Origin: Streptomyces sp. Ru62 | GTDB taxonomy: Bacteria; Actinomycetota; Actinomycetes; Streptomycetales; Streptomycetaceae | Reading direction: 5' to 3' | NCBI RefSeq assembly: GCF_002920615.1 | Contig: NZ_PQSU01000036.1 | Location: 1-64,000, forward strand | DNA length: 64,000 nucleotides | Shown: positions 28,586 through 37,858 of the stretch, one piece after another | Layout of the letters: each line of letters begins with the position of its first letter | How positions within the stretch are numbered: the stretch's first letter is position 1 | Program-made: the position numbers and the translations under genes | Notes under the pieces: generated by a model | Seen by the model: only the letters and a program-made list of their open reading frames with translations | What the model was told of the DNA's origin: nothing | The model's database searches: none

Positions 28586-28603
28586 CACCTAACCAGTTGG
28601 TCA
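28586..28603. promoter_or_regulatory. Operator-like site in front of the TetR gene (site 3)
   Basis: CACCTAACCAGTTGGTCA matches the SDR operator at 12 of 16 half-site positions (right half GTTGGTCA against GTTAGTCA). It lies about 65 bp before the TetR start, consistent with autoregulation. Confidence 0.55.
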
Positions 28604-28640
28604 GTCTACATACACGGCATCGCTCCTCCGGAACCTGCAC

Positions 28641-29434
28641 AGCGAGCGGAACCGCTCCGAGGCCGTCGAGGAGCGGTCTTCACATGTGAGAAGCCGGATT
28701 GCGCAGGGCGTTCACCCCATGCCGCTGCTTGTGAGCGTCCACGTCAGGGGCGGCTCGCAGGCCGGAACCGGCAGGCCGCCTCTGCAGAGGCGCTGTACGC
28801 GCGGTGCGGTTGCGGGACCGGAGAACTCACACAGACCGCTGCGATGTCGGTCGGGCTCTCCTACCCGCGAATGATCAACGGCATGATGCGGCATGACGGC
28901 CGGTGCGGCGCCGGCGGAGAACAACCTCACTCCTGCCGACGCCCAAGGGCAACGGCCGGTTGCCGGTGGGAGGGTGTTGCCACCCGAAGGTCGCCAGTAC
29001 GCGGCTGTATGCGAACGTGCTGGAGCGCGTCCTCGGGCAGGGAATCAAACACCCACCGCCCAGTCACCAAGGCGAACGTTGCCTGATGCGGCACTAGTTG
29101 AGCGTGTGTGCATGACGTCTGCCAGCCGGTGGGACGGGCCAGGCGCGCCCGGCACCGGTTGCCGATGAACTCGGCGAGCAGCTTTCCGTTCGAAGTGTCC
29201 CGTGGCCCCAGCCGCAGGGATGGAAAGACGAGCTGACCGAGCGCTGGAACGCCGCACGCCAGGATGGCGCACCGCCGCGCTGCCCCGTCGAGTCCAGACC
29301 GCCCGCCCGGGCCGCGAGCCGCAGCACACCGCGGTGAAACCTGGCAACGGAGCGTATTCCAGGGCGTTTCCCTCGACATGGTCCCGCGGCTCATGCGATG
29401 TGGCCGCCGCGCCTTCGACTTCCGGCGGCCGGTC
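28641..29434. other. Long stretch without a supported gene
   Basis: Short frames on both strands, for instance minus-strand text around 28930-29200, look partly protein-like but have no start or recognisable motif. Confidence 0.35.
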
Positions 29435-29587
29435 TCAGCGACAGAGCTTCATGATGGTCCCGGGCTCCATGAGCACCGCAAGCTGGGCCCCGTTGCCGTA
29501 CTTCTGACGGGCATGGACTGGCAGTGAGACCTGGGACAACGGGGTGGTCAACTCGGTGTCGCACCCCGCACACACGAAGACGAACAC
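29435..29587 (-). pseudogene. Truncated zinc-ribbon-like hypothetical protein
   Basis: GTG 29587 behind GGCGGAGGG. The start VFVFVCAGCDTELTTPLSQV matches a Streptomyces family of ~120-200 residues with an N-terminal CxxC. It keeps 50 residues, reaching LMEPGT, then runs into unrelated codons (IMKLCR) and a stop. The usual continuation is missing. Confidence 0.6.
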
Positions 29588-29831
29588 ATACCCTCCGCCC
29601 GAGAAGCAGACGCAGCGTTTCAGATCGCAGACAGCCAGCCAACACGTTTTCTCCTCCGCCCCGGGGCACCCCTGCGCAAGGGGGCGACGGGACGCGTGCC
29701 CCGCTTCGCGGGCAGCCGAAGGTACGCGCGACAGCCGGGGCGAACGGGCAGGCCGTATCGGCCCGCCTGTCGCTCCCCGACGGGATCCAGGGCCGGCTCG
29801 TCGGTCAGCGGGCGCATGCGCCCGCTCCTGG

Positions 29832-30682
29832 TCAGCGCGGCTGGTAGGCGGTGGCCAGCACGGAGACGGTGACCTGGTCGGGCAGGAAGCGGCCGTCACT
29901 CAGGTCCGCGCGGCTCACGTGACGTGCGCTCGGCGTCATCGTCACCAGGTCCAGGGCATCCGGCTCGGACAGGGTCGCGGAGTACTCCACCTGTTCGGTG
30001 ACGGCGGCCTCGAAGAAGGGATCCAGGGCCCGGTACAGGCGCGGTTCCTTGGCCGGGTCGGTCGTGACCATCGCAGGCAACCGGCCGCGCAGCTCAGCCA
30101 GGTGCCGCCCGGTGGGACGGACCACGATCAGCCTCCCGGTCGGGCGCGGCATCCGGTGGAACTCGGCCGGGTTGCGCGGGGCGAACACGTTCAGCACGGC
30201 ATCGGCCGCCCCGTCGGCCAGCGGGAGTGGACGGAAGACGTCCCAGGCCACCGCGGCGGCTCGGTCGTGGGCTCGGGCTGCCGATCACAGTGCGCGCACC
30301 GACGTGTCCAGACCCAGACCGCGGGCGCCGGGCAGCCGGTCGAGCACGCGGGCCAGGTAGTAGCCCGTGCCACACCCCACGTCCAGCACCGTGGCCTGCT
30401 CGGACACTGCGCAGGCCGCCAGGCGGGCCGCGACTTCGCGGATGGGTGCGTAAGTGCCGGTGGACAGGAATCGGTCCCGGGCCTGGACCATGGTCGCTCG
30501 TCACCACTGGTGGGACGGGTGCCCGTCAGCAGCCCGGCGTAGCCGTGGCGGGCGATGTCGAAGGTGTGGCCCACCGGGCAGCGCAGTGCACCGCGGTCGG
30601 GAAGCAGGCGGCGCGTGCGGCACGTCGGGCGACGCAGCACGTCGAGGGAGAGTTCGAGAGCAGGGGGAAGCGACACGGGCAC
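29832..30682 (-). pseudogene. 23S rRNA guanine-N1 methyltransferase (RlmA-like), broken
   Basis: GTG 30682 with AGGAG. N-terminal zinc-finger region RRLLPDRGALRCPVGHTFDI; its first Cys pair reads LRRPTC where LRCPxC is expected. After one frameshift near 30490 comes MVQARDRFLSTGTYAPIREV with SAM motif TVLDVGCGTGYYL. An in-frame TGA follows DTSVRAL (30285), after which the same frame resumes (AWDVFRPLPLADGAADAVLN) and runs to a normal end. RlmA/TlrB-type enzymes methylate G745/G748 of 23S rRNA and can give macrolide resistance. This copy has one shift and one nonsense codon. Confidence 0.8.
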
Positions 30683-30905
30683 CGAGGCACTCCTGGCAAG
30701 GGTGAAGGGAAGAGTCCGTGCCTGCACGCGCGCTCGGAGCGTCACTGCCCCAGGGGAACGGCGGAGGGCGATGCCGTTCGGTATCGCCCTCAACGCCTTC
30801 CGGTCACAGGAAGCATCAGCGCGGGGTGCTCATGAATGCCACGTCACCAGTCTACGAGAACCGGCGAAGCCCTCGTCCGCCACCGAAGTTGGGAGGCGAC
30901 ACGGC

Positions 30906-31787
30906 CTATTCGGCGGTCGCGGCCGCCTCGACCAGGGCCTCAGCGGCGAGCAGACCGAGTTGGTGGGAGGCGAGGGGGCTGTCACCCGTCAGGAGCTTCC
31001 GGTCCCGGTGGGTCCTGCCGGTCATGTCGTCGTTGATGACGTTGAGTCCCTGCTTGCTCAGCAGATCGGCCACCAGCCAGGGCAAGCGGCCGGGAAGATA
31101 GCCGATCTCGAGGTTCGCCCCCTCGTCGAGTGCGTCGGGGAAGACGCAGACCGAATACCCCTTGAACAGCGACTCGTCCCTGCCCATCGAAGCAGCGAGC
31201 AGCGCCGCCGGGCCATGGCACAGGGTGATGATGAACTTGTCGTTGGACAGAGCCCACTCAAGCGTCCGGCCCACCGCCTCACTGGCCGGCAGCCCGACGA
31301 CGGCCCCGTGTCCGCCTGGAATGAAGACGGCGATGTAATCCGAGTCCTGTCCGAGTTCCTTGGCGACGACCTCGGAGAGCTTCTTGGGCTGCTTGAGCTT
31401 CGGCTTGAGGACCTCGTACGTCCCCATGACCGCGTCGTCCTCGCGAGGCATCGCCCACAGCTCGAGCTTCGCCGGATAGCCCTCCAGCGTGGCGATGTCG
31501 ACGTCGAAGCCCGCCTCCATGACGTGATGAAGCGGAAGCAGCATTTCCACCGGGTGGTTTCCGGTGGAGAACATCTTGCCGTTCTGCAGCAGGACGTAAC
31601 GCTCCTCCGTCGCGATCATGAGCACCTTCCACTTCCCCCGGGTGTAGGCGCCCCTGCGCTGGACCCCATCGAAATCGGTCTTCGACGACGTGTACTGACT
31701 GAGTGAGTACGGCGACGGGAAGTACGCGTTGTCTTCGGCCGGGTCCGGCGTGGGGGCCCTGCTCAACCCGTTTGCGGCCTGGGACAT
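30906..31787 (-). CDS. hchA: Hsp31/HchA glyoxalase III-chaperone
   Basis: ATG 31787 with AAGGAGA; the extension to 31955 is not credible. 293 residues, close to E. coli Hsp31 (283). Catalytic Cys190-His191 in ITLCHGPAAL, the metal/oxyanion region with NHPVEMLLPLHHVMEAGF (Glu81, His87/88), and an Asp in VFPDALDEG. Known relatives convert methylglyoxal to lactate without cofactor and act as holding chaperones. The deglycase claim is debated. Cytoplasmic, monocistronic. Confidence 0.9.
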   Translation of the reverse strand: MSQAANGLSRAPTPDPAEDNAYFPSPYSLSQYTSSKTDFDGVQRRGAYTRGKWKVLMIATEERYVLLQNGKMFSTGNHPVEMLLPLHHVMEAGFDVDIATLEGYPAKLELWAMPREDDAVMGTYEVLKPKLKQPKKLSEVVAKELGQDSDYIAVFIPGGHGAVVGLPASEAVGRTLEWALSNDKFIITLCHGPAALLAASMGRDESLFKGYSVCVFPDALDEGANLEIGYLPGRLPWLVADLLSKQGLNVINDDMTGRTHRDRKLLTGDSPLASHQLGLLAAEALVEAAATAE

Positions 31788-32647
31788 GGCGGCCCACTCT
31801 CCTTGGTGCAGTGCAGGAAATGTGTCGCGCCCTGGGTCGCTCTGGCGTCGACCCTGCGGGCTCCACCGAGACGCATCCGCCCCGTCGCAGGGGTCCGTGT
31901 ACGGGGTTCGCCGCCGCGCGGAGACGAAAGGCGCCCGTTCGAATTGACACTTCACATCCTGCCCGGCGCCCCCGCCCCACGCGACCGGACCGCTGCGGTC
32001 AGCTTCCCCCGAGACGGGATCTCACCAGGGCTTCCTCGGTCCGTTGGAGGCAACGGTCAGCTGGACATGCATCGCGGCGTCGCGCAGTAGGAGCCGCAGG
32101 GGCCCGTCCAGCTCTCACGGCCAGCGCTCCGCAGAACCAACGCACCATGGCCGGCGAAACAGGCATGGGAAGACGGCCCAGGTCAGGCCCCTGGCATGCC
32201 ACCTGCCCTCCATCGCACCCGCGTACTCGCACGCGCTATCGACATCCAGAAGTAGAGGTGTTCTCGTCGTCCAGCTCGGCCTCGACCCGCACCCTCGACG
32301 CCAGGCCACCCCTGCCTGCACCTGGACACCGCGCGTCGCCGACGTCACGTGGGAGAAGACCCGCCGCCTGCCCGCACCCTCCGCCCACGAGGACGACCTG
32401 TGCCCGCGCGCCCACCAGCTGATGGACGCCGCCGCCCTGCGACACGCCTGCCTGACCGGCAGTCTGCTGAAGGGCGAGGGCCTGATCAAAGCCGACCAGG
32501 TCGCCGAACAGATCAGCCTCTCCGGCGCCCGAAGGGCCGGCTCGTCGCCCAGCAGACCATATGCCCGGTGCCCGCCTGCCCTCACCGACGAAGAGACCAG
32601 TCGCGTGGGCACCGGCGCCCATCGACGTCGGTCTGGCGGCGGATGGT
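31788..32647. other. Region with a possible decayed ORF
   Basis: The plus-strand text at about 32270-32540 (VTWEKTRRLPAPSAHEDDLC, QLMDAAALRHACLTGSLLKG, EGLIKADQVAEQISLS) is protein-like and may be the tail of a plasmid- or ICE-borne gene, as its neighbour encodes a DUF2637 protein. There is no start, and the 3' part is frameshifted. The rest holds the HchA promoter region. Confidence 0.35.
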
Positions 32648-33243
32648 CTACTTCGGCACGCGCGCGGCGGGCGCGGCCGGGCGCGCGGTCGGCGCGGGCG
32701 GAACAAGCACCGGGGCGGTCGACGGGGCCGGGGCGACGGGTGCCGTCTCCGGCTCCGTGACGGGCTTCGCAGTGCCGTCGACGGGTGCGCCGGCGGGCCC
32801 GCGGAGCAGGAGGTACAGCTGGTTCATCAGCGCCCCGAACGCCAGCAGGGAGGCGACGGGTGGCACGGCCGCGACCCCGTAGTCCAGCGGCTGGGCGCCC
32901 GGGCCGACGCCGGCGATGTTCAGGGCGATCGATCCGCCGGCGCCGAAGACGACCAGGCTGATCGCCCACCAGTCGATGCGGCGGGGCCAGGGCGGCGCGG
33001 AGGATGAGGACCTCGTCGGCGGCGTGGAACAGGTCGAGGGGTGGCGGGCCATGTCCAGGCGCGGATCGGGTCGTCGCGGAAGCCGTGGCGGGATCCGACG
33101 TCGTGGAGGTGCTCGTAGGAGAGCCAGAGGGAGACGCCAGTGAGGAGGAAGATCAGGGCGGCGGCGGTGATGGCGAGGGTGATGACGGCGAGGGCTGCGT
33201 CGTCGGCGTCTGCCGGCGGCTGTCGCCGCGACAGCGTCGGCGT
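32648..33243 (-). pseudogene. DUF2637 membrane protein, two frameshifts
   Basis: Readable in three frames: ALAVITLAITAAALIFLLTG, SLWLSYEHLHDVGSRHGFRD and PIRAWTWPAT, then LDLFHAADEVLILRAAL, then RIDWWAISLVVFGAGGSIAL to LLAFGALMNQLYLLLRG and a Pro/Ala tail. DUF2637 proteins are four-span membrane proteins of Streptomyces integrative and conjugative elements (SpdB/TraB neighbours). One base is gained near 33047 and another shift occurs near 32985. Confidence 0.75.
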
Positions 33244-33246
33244 CTA

Positions 33247-33279
33247 GGCCGTGGCAGAGGCCGTGGCAGAGGCCGTGCG
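33247..33279. repeat. Short 12-bp tandem repeat
   Basis: GGCCGTGGCAGA occurs twice, followed by a partial third unit (GGCCGTGCGA), at the 5' end of the broken DUF2637 gene. Probably slippage. Confidence 0.6.
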
Positions 33280-33430
33280 AGGCCCAGACTGGGCGGGAGA
33301 CGCACCCTTGGCCTCGGCGATGGCAGCGAGTGGGTACCGGGCTGGGAGGGTGTGTCGGTCGCACGGCACCGAAGTCGGTGCCACCATGACTGGTAGGGGG
33401 AAACGGGCTGTGTGTCATGGATGGGACGCA

Positions 33431-33661
33431 ATGAACTGCTTCGACTGTACGCGCGCCTATCAAGCGGGGACCACCAACATCTCCCCGGATCCCGCCGTTG
33501 CCGCCTGCGCCCGCTGCGGGGCTGGGGTCTGCGGCCGGCATGCGCACGTCACCCCTGACCCCCTCGCATTGGCTTCCGGCTCAGGCACAGCGTCTCCATC
33601 CGCACGACGCATCACCTGCGACGTCTGCCACCCAGCCGAGAGCGCTGCCGCCGCGGGTTAG
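33431..33661 (+). CDS. DUF2180 zinc-binding small protein
   Basis: ATG 33431 after GGGAC. 76 residues with four CxxC/H-type pairs: NCFDC, ACARCGAGVCGRHAH, and ITCDVCHP near the C-terminus. This is the small two-zinc pattern of DUF2180 proteins, common in Streptomyces but without known function. Complete, soluble. Confidence 0.75.
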   Translation: MNCFDCTRAYQAGTTNISPDPAVAACARCGAGVCGRHAHVTPDPLALASGSGTASPSARRITCDVCHPAESAAAAG

Positions 33662-33838
33662 GTGGTGGCACGGGCGGGCGCGACGCCGGTCAGTGACGCG
33701 GTCAGGAAGGCTGCCGGGACGACGGCGGGGAACAGCGCGGTCCTGCCAGTGCGGGGTCGCCGTCCATGGCCCTGCTGTGCAGGTGGCAGTAGTTGCTCCT
33801 GTGAGGGCTGACGCGGCTGCCTGCTACCTTCCGGAGGC

Positions 33839-34267
33839 ATGACCGACAGTGTGTACGTGGGGAATGCGGGCAGGGACGCGGCGCTCGACCGGGGGTGGCT
33901 GCTGGGGCATTTCAAGGACGCCTCCGATCCCCGGCACAGCGAGGACGTGGAGATCAAATGGGGCGTCCACCCGCGGGGTGACGAGCGGGCTCAGTGGGTG
34001 ACCGGCGAAGAGCGGACCGCGCTGCTGGTCCTCATCAGCGGGCGCTTCCGGGTGGAACTGCCAGGGCGCAGCGTGGTTCTGGCCCAGCAGGGGGACTACG
34101 TCGTGTGGGGTCGGGGCGTCGATCACTCCTGGTTCGCGGAGGAAGAGTCCGTGGTGCTGACGGTCCGCTGGCCCTCCGTCCCCGGCTACAAGGTGACCGA
34201 CGAGAATGGTTCCGCTGCCGACCAGAGCCATGCGTTCAGGACCGCGACCGACACGGTGGCCTCGTAG
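33839..34267 (+). CDS. Cupin-like small protein
   Basis: ATG 33839; GGAGG ends only 1 nt away, so GTG 33851 may be the real start. 142 residues. Conserved blocks VEIKWGVHPRGDERAQWVTG, LISGRFRVELPGRSVVLAQQ and GDYVVWGRGVDHSW fit a single cupin barrel (two motifs with His/Glu). Homologues are sometimes mislabelled signal peptidase I, but there is no Ser/Lys peptidase motif here. Function unknown. Confidence 0.75.
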   Translation: MTDSVYVGNAGRDAALDRGWLLGHFKDASDPRHSEDVEIKWGVHPRGDERAQWVTGEERTALLVLISGRFRVELPGRSVVLAQQGDYVVWGRGVDHSWFAEEESVVLTVRWPSVPGYKVTDENGSAADQSHAFRTATDTVAS

Positions 34268-34282
34268 CGGACGGTCAACTTG

Positions 34283-34475
34283 TCCTAGCGGGTGGCCATC
34301 ACACGGTGGCGCATGAGGCGTTGGTTGCGCATTCGGCCGCGTGGCGTTCGCGGTGGTCGGTCTGATCGGACTCGGCGGCCGACCGCCGCGAGAGCCGAGG
34401 TTCCTGCGATTGCGGAGCCGGTCCGCCGGGACGAGGATCGTTTCCTTGATCCCACGACGACGCAGGTAGGCACCG
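34283..34475 (-). pseudogene. IS5-type transposase C-terminal remnant
   Basis: AYLRRRGIKETILVPADRLR, NRRNLGSRGGRPP, and after a frameshift SDQTDHRERHAAECATN: the final catalytic block (normally ERHxxEC-IN-LKR) followed by loss. No element ends seen. Confidence 0.65.
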
Positions 34476-34506
34476 GTTCTTGCGGGACAGGGGGAGGAGC
34501 CGACGC

Positions 34507-35074
34507 GTGGACGCAGTAGTAGCGATCAGTCTGCTCCGCATGGCCGCCGCGGACCTGACCATGGAACCCTGGCAGCGCTCCCCGGACGCCTGCCTGGTCC
34601 AGTTGGGTCTGGACTCCCTGTCGGCCGGCATCGAGGCTCCCTCGCTTCCCCCGCTGGCCGGCCGCGCGCTTGGTGAGTATCCGCAGGCCCGCGAGCTGTT
34701 CGACCTTCTGCTGGAGGAGTTGGGTCTGCTGCCGCTGACCTGGGAAGATCCTGCCAAGGCGCGATGGGCCGCGGCCCACTGGTGGGCCCGCCAGATCGCG
34801 GCGCGCCGACTCGATCCCGTGCACGGAGCGAAGCTGATCCATGCGGAAGCCGCAGCCGAACTCGACCGCCCCGCCCGCGCTGCAGCCCATCGTCGACCCG
34901 GCGAGAGCGCTCGACCTGCCGAACGATCAACCTCCGGACCAGCAGCACGCGCGCGACCGGGTCACCTCCGTGGCGCGGGACTTTCGGCCGCAGAAGCGCA
35001 CCGGGACCACGGCCTTTGAGCTACGTCGCATGACCCACCGTGACCGGTTCACGCTGAGCGAGTCAGAACCGTAA
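34507..35074 (+). pseudogene. Frameshifted hypothetical gene
   Basis: GTG 34507 behind GGGGGAGGAG (a proper start). About 120 residues read well (AVVAISLLRMAAADLTMEPW to QIAARRLDPVHGAKLIHAEA), then the same protein continues in another frame from about 34868 (LQPIVDPARALDLPNDQPPD). A one-base shift separates them. The family is an actinobacterial hypothetical with helical repeats. Confidence 0.55.
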
Positions 35075-35323
35075 GCCGCGGACGAAGCCGGCCAGCCCTG
35101 GCCCGGGGTCGGCAGCGGCGCCGTGGTGACGCGGTGCGGTGTGCCGTCGCGGGCCAGAGTGTGGAGCGGCGATAGCAGGTCCGCCACGGCCCGATTCGGC
35201 GCGGGCAGACGCCGCCAGGGCTGCCCCGCCAGGGCCGGGGTGCGCCATGCCCCTGCTGGAGGCCGGGGAGGGCGCCGTCACGGGATCAAGACGGCGCGAA
35301 GACGCCCCCACGGCGGCGAAGAG

Positions 35324-35750
35324 TCACTTCTGCCACCCGACCGTCTCCGGCAGGGGGGTGCCGAAGATCGTGGCGCCGACGTTGGCCAGTCCCTTCTTGA
35401 CACCGTAGACGGAGGGACCGCTGTACAGCGGCAGGAAGACGTACTGCGCGAGTTCCTTGCGTTCGATCGCGTTGGCCTGGGCCGTCTGCTTCGCGGGGTC
35501 GGATATCCGGGACGCCGCGTGGATCTCCTTGTCCAGTTCGGGCGTTCCGGTGCCGGTCAGGTTGGAGTCACTGTCGGTGCCGTAGAACTGGTGAAGGTAG
35601 CGAGCGCCGAAGGGGTCCGTCGAGCGGTTGCCGGAGTGGAAGAGGTCGAAGTCGCGATCGCTGAGGATCTTGGAGAAATCGGCTTGGTCCGCCTTCTTGA
35701 TGTCCACCTGGATGCCGACCGGTTTTGAGCATGGCGGCGAACGCGTTGGC
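35324..35750 (-). pseudogene. C-terminal fragment of a peptide ABC transporter substrate-binding protein
   Basis: GIQVDIKKADQADFSKILSD, FDLFHSGNRSTDPFGARYLH and FLPLYSGPSVYGVKKGLANV belong to the family-5 (DppA/OppA-like) binding proteins, which have about 550 residues; about 140 remain. The N-terminus is replaced by unrelated sequence. Confidence 0.75.
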
Positions 35751-36137
35751 CGTCGAAGTGGGTCCCGGGCAGACAGCTCGTCCTGCGGGGGCCGGGGACA
35801 CCGGCGACCTCTGTCCGGTTGTTCGATTGGTCGCGCACCGACGGCCTGCAGTTCAGCGTAGGCGCGGGTGGTGGCGAGACGGTGGGAGTCGATGACGATC
35901 CGGCGGACGCGCAGGTGGTGACCATGCTGAGCGACGACAGCCGCGGCGTTCCCCGGCTCACGGCGCTCGTCCGCATCACCGCGTGGTCGGGGACGCCGTC
36001 CAACCCCGAGCCGACAAGTTCGCCCGCTGGGAGTCCTTCGACCTGCACGCTCTCCGTGCGTCTTCGGAAGCGGACGCCGGAGCCGTCGACCGCGGGGCCC
36101 GTCATCGTCCGCGACCGAGACCTCCTTCCGCCAGACG
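35751..36137. other. No gene seen
   Basis: Sequence joined to the lost N-terminal part of the binding-protein gene. No recognisable product on either strand. Confidence 0.3.
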
Positions 36138-36530
36138 TCAGCGGCCGGTCCAGATGAACTTTCCGGGGCGAACCTCCAGTCGGTACTGGACCTCGTGCAC
36201 GGCGAGGCGGGCTCCCAGCCAGCAGCGGTACAGGGCGGCCTCGCGCGGGCTGGCCAGCCCGTTCCTGATCCGGTCACGTGTGTCGTTCATCCGGGCGTCG
36301 GTCAGGTTCGCGGCCCAGGCGACGTACTCCCTGTAGGTGTAGCCCTCTTCGCGGGCCACGGCCTCCAGGGCTTCCTTGTACTCGGGGAGGATGTTGCCGA
36401 TGCGTTCCATGCGCACCCGCCACCGGAAGATCGTTCCGTCGCTCATGCGGTCGGTGGTCCAGCCGTTCTCGTCCGTCCAGCGGTTGTCGTGGTCGTCCCC
36501 GCGGTTGTTCCCGCGCCTGAACAGTGCCAT
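36138..36530 (-). CDS. Hypothetical soluble protein
   Basis: ATG 36530 with a strong AAGGAGGAG. 130 residues: a Gly/Arg/Asp-rich head (MALFRRGNNRGDDHDNRW) and then a helical core (IGNILPEYKEALEAVAREEG, YREYVAWAANLTDARMND), ending GKFIWTGR. No known domain. It sits at the edge of the secreted-hydrolase block and on its strand, 106 bp downstream of the protease at 36637. Confidence 0.7.
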   Translation of the reverse strand: MALFRRGNNRGDDHDNRWTDENGWTTDRMSDGTIFRWRVRMERIGNILPEYKEALEAVAREEGYTYREYVAWAANLTDARMNDTRDRIRNGLASPREAALYRCWLGARLAVHEVQYRLEVRPGKFIWTGR

Positions 36531-36636
36531 GCCTTCTTCTCCTCCTTGGCGGTCGCGGTCCTGCGCTCGCGGCAGGGTGGCCCGGAGAGCACCTCGCTGC
36601 ACGGGGCGGTGCCCGTCTTCGGCGCACACCGACGGC

Positions 36637-37752
36637 TTATGCCGGGCTTGCCGCTTGGGCGGCGTCGTAGACGGCCTGTTCCTCGGCGCCGAAGTGGGTG
36701 GAACTCATGTGGGGGCCCTGCACCCAGCCGAGGATGCCGATGATCTGGGCAGGGTCGTCGTAACGGGAGAAGACCCCGACCTGGACGCCCGCACCGGCGG
36801 TGGGATCGAAGTTCTGCAGCAGGGCGCCGCCGCTGCATCCGGGTGACTGGGCGCCGGCCATCACGTCGTTGTAGTAGACGGGATCGTTGTGGGTGGGGCC
36901 CTGGGTGACCATGAGACTGCGGCCGTCGAAGGTCCGTTGGAGCGCGGCCGGCACGTTGCCGGGGCGGTAGTAGTTGCGTTCGTTGATGGTCGGGTAGCCG
37001 AAGACGTGGTGGGTCTGGTTCTGCGGCTGGCCGAACGCGATTTCCTGACCTCCGGTGACCTCGGCGATCGGGCGTGGATCGTCAGGGTCGGCCACGACAA
37101 CCGCGGCCATGTCACGTCCCAGCAGCCAGTCGGCGCTCTGGCTCCAGGTGTTGGTGATCCACTGGCGGGTGACTCCCCAGACCCCGTACGGGGCGATGTC
37201 CCTGCCCGGGAGCCGTGTGCTGGAGGAGCCACGGGGCAGGTTCGCTCCGTCGAATCCCGGTACGAAGACCATGTTGGTGGCGACGACGTCGCCGAAGCCC
37301 ACGTCGAGCGGGGTGTGGATGCGCAAGCAGTGGGCGGCGGTGAGTACGACGCTGCGGTTGGCGCTGCTCACCACGTTGCCGGAGCACGACGACGTCGACG
37401 TGGCACCGGTCTCCACGTCCGTGTACTCCATGAAGATCTTGCCGGCGGTGCGCGAGATGCTCCCGTGCTCCCGCGGCCACGGCCTGCTGAGGTCGTCCCA
37501 GCCTCCGGGTGGCGCGGTCGCGTCCCCGTCCTCGTTGTTGAGGCCGGCGTCGGCCATCTTCCCGAGGGTCCAGTACTCCACCTCGGCCCTGAGCCTTTCC
37601 TGGTGGTCGGGGCCGGCCGGGACCAGCGGGCGGAGTTCGAAGGCGGGGACGGCGGCTCGTGCCGGGGGTGCCGCGATCAGCAGCGCGGCCGTCAGGGTGA
37701 GAAGGCCGAGTACGGTGGTGAGGGCATGTCGTGACGGCATGCGGGTGAGCAA
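36637..37752 (-). CDS. Secreted chymotrypsin-fold serine protease
   Basis: TTG 37752 is 4-5 nt from GAGGGGGA; ATG 37740 is an alternative. A signal peptide (to about RAAVPA) precedes a pro-region. Catalytic triad by motif: His141 in LTAAHC, Asp214 in LLGRDMAAV, Ser307 in PGCSGGALL. Cys123-Cys142 is a likely disulfide. In place of the usual GDSGGP it has GCSGG. 371 residues. It belongs to the trypsin-like V8/glutamyl-endopeptidase-like bacterial group, so specificity is open. First of three exported hydrolases on this strand. Confidence 0.85.
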   Translation of the reverse strand: MLTRMPSRHALTTVLGLLTLTAALLIAAPPARAAVPAFELRPLVPAGPDHQERLRAEVEYWTLGKMADAGLNNEDGDATAPPGGWDDLSRPWPREHGSISRTAGKIFMEYTDVETGATSTSSCSGNVVSSANRSVVLTAAHCLRIHTPLDVGFGDVVATNMVFVPGFDGANLPRGSSSTRLPGRDIAPYGVWGVTRQWITNTWSQSADWLLGRDMAAVVVADPDDPRPIAEVTGGQEIAFGQPQNQTHHVFGYPTINERNYYRPGNVPAALQRTFDGRSLMVTQGPTHNDPVYYNDVMAGAQSPGCSGGALLQNFDPTAGAGVQVGVFSRYDDPAQIIGILGWVQGPHMSSTHFGAEEQAVYDAAQAASPA

Positions 37753-37858
37753 TGCTTCCCCCTCCTCGGGGTGCTCGGTGCGGACGACTGCGCCGGGGAG
37801 GCGGCCGATGCGGGCTCTCCGCCTCGCGGCGGTGCGCTTCCGGTGCCGGCGGCCGGCC

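Noticed and set aside
7714..31787. The two Hsp31/DJ-1-like genes as one duplicated operon
   Set aside because: They differ in length and subfamily and are 23 kb apart with unrelated neighbours.
33247..33279. Tandem GGCCGTGGCAGA units as a CRISPR-like array
   Set aside because: Only 2.7 units of 12 bp without spacers; simple slippage repeat.
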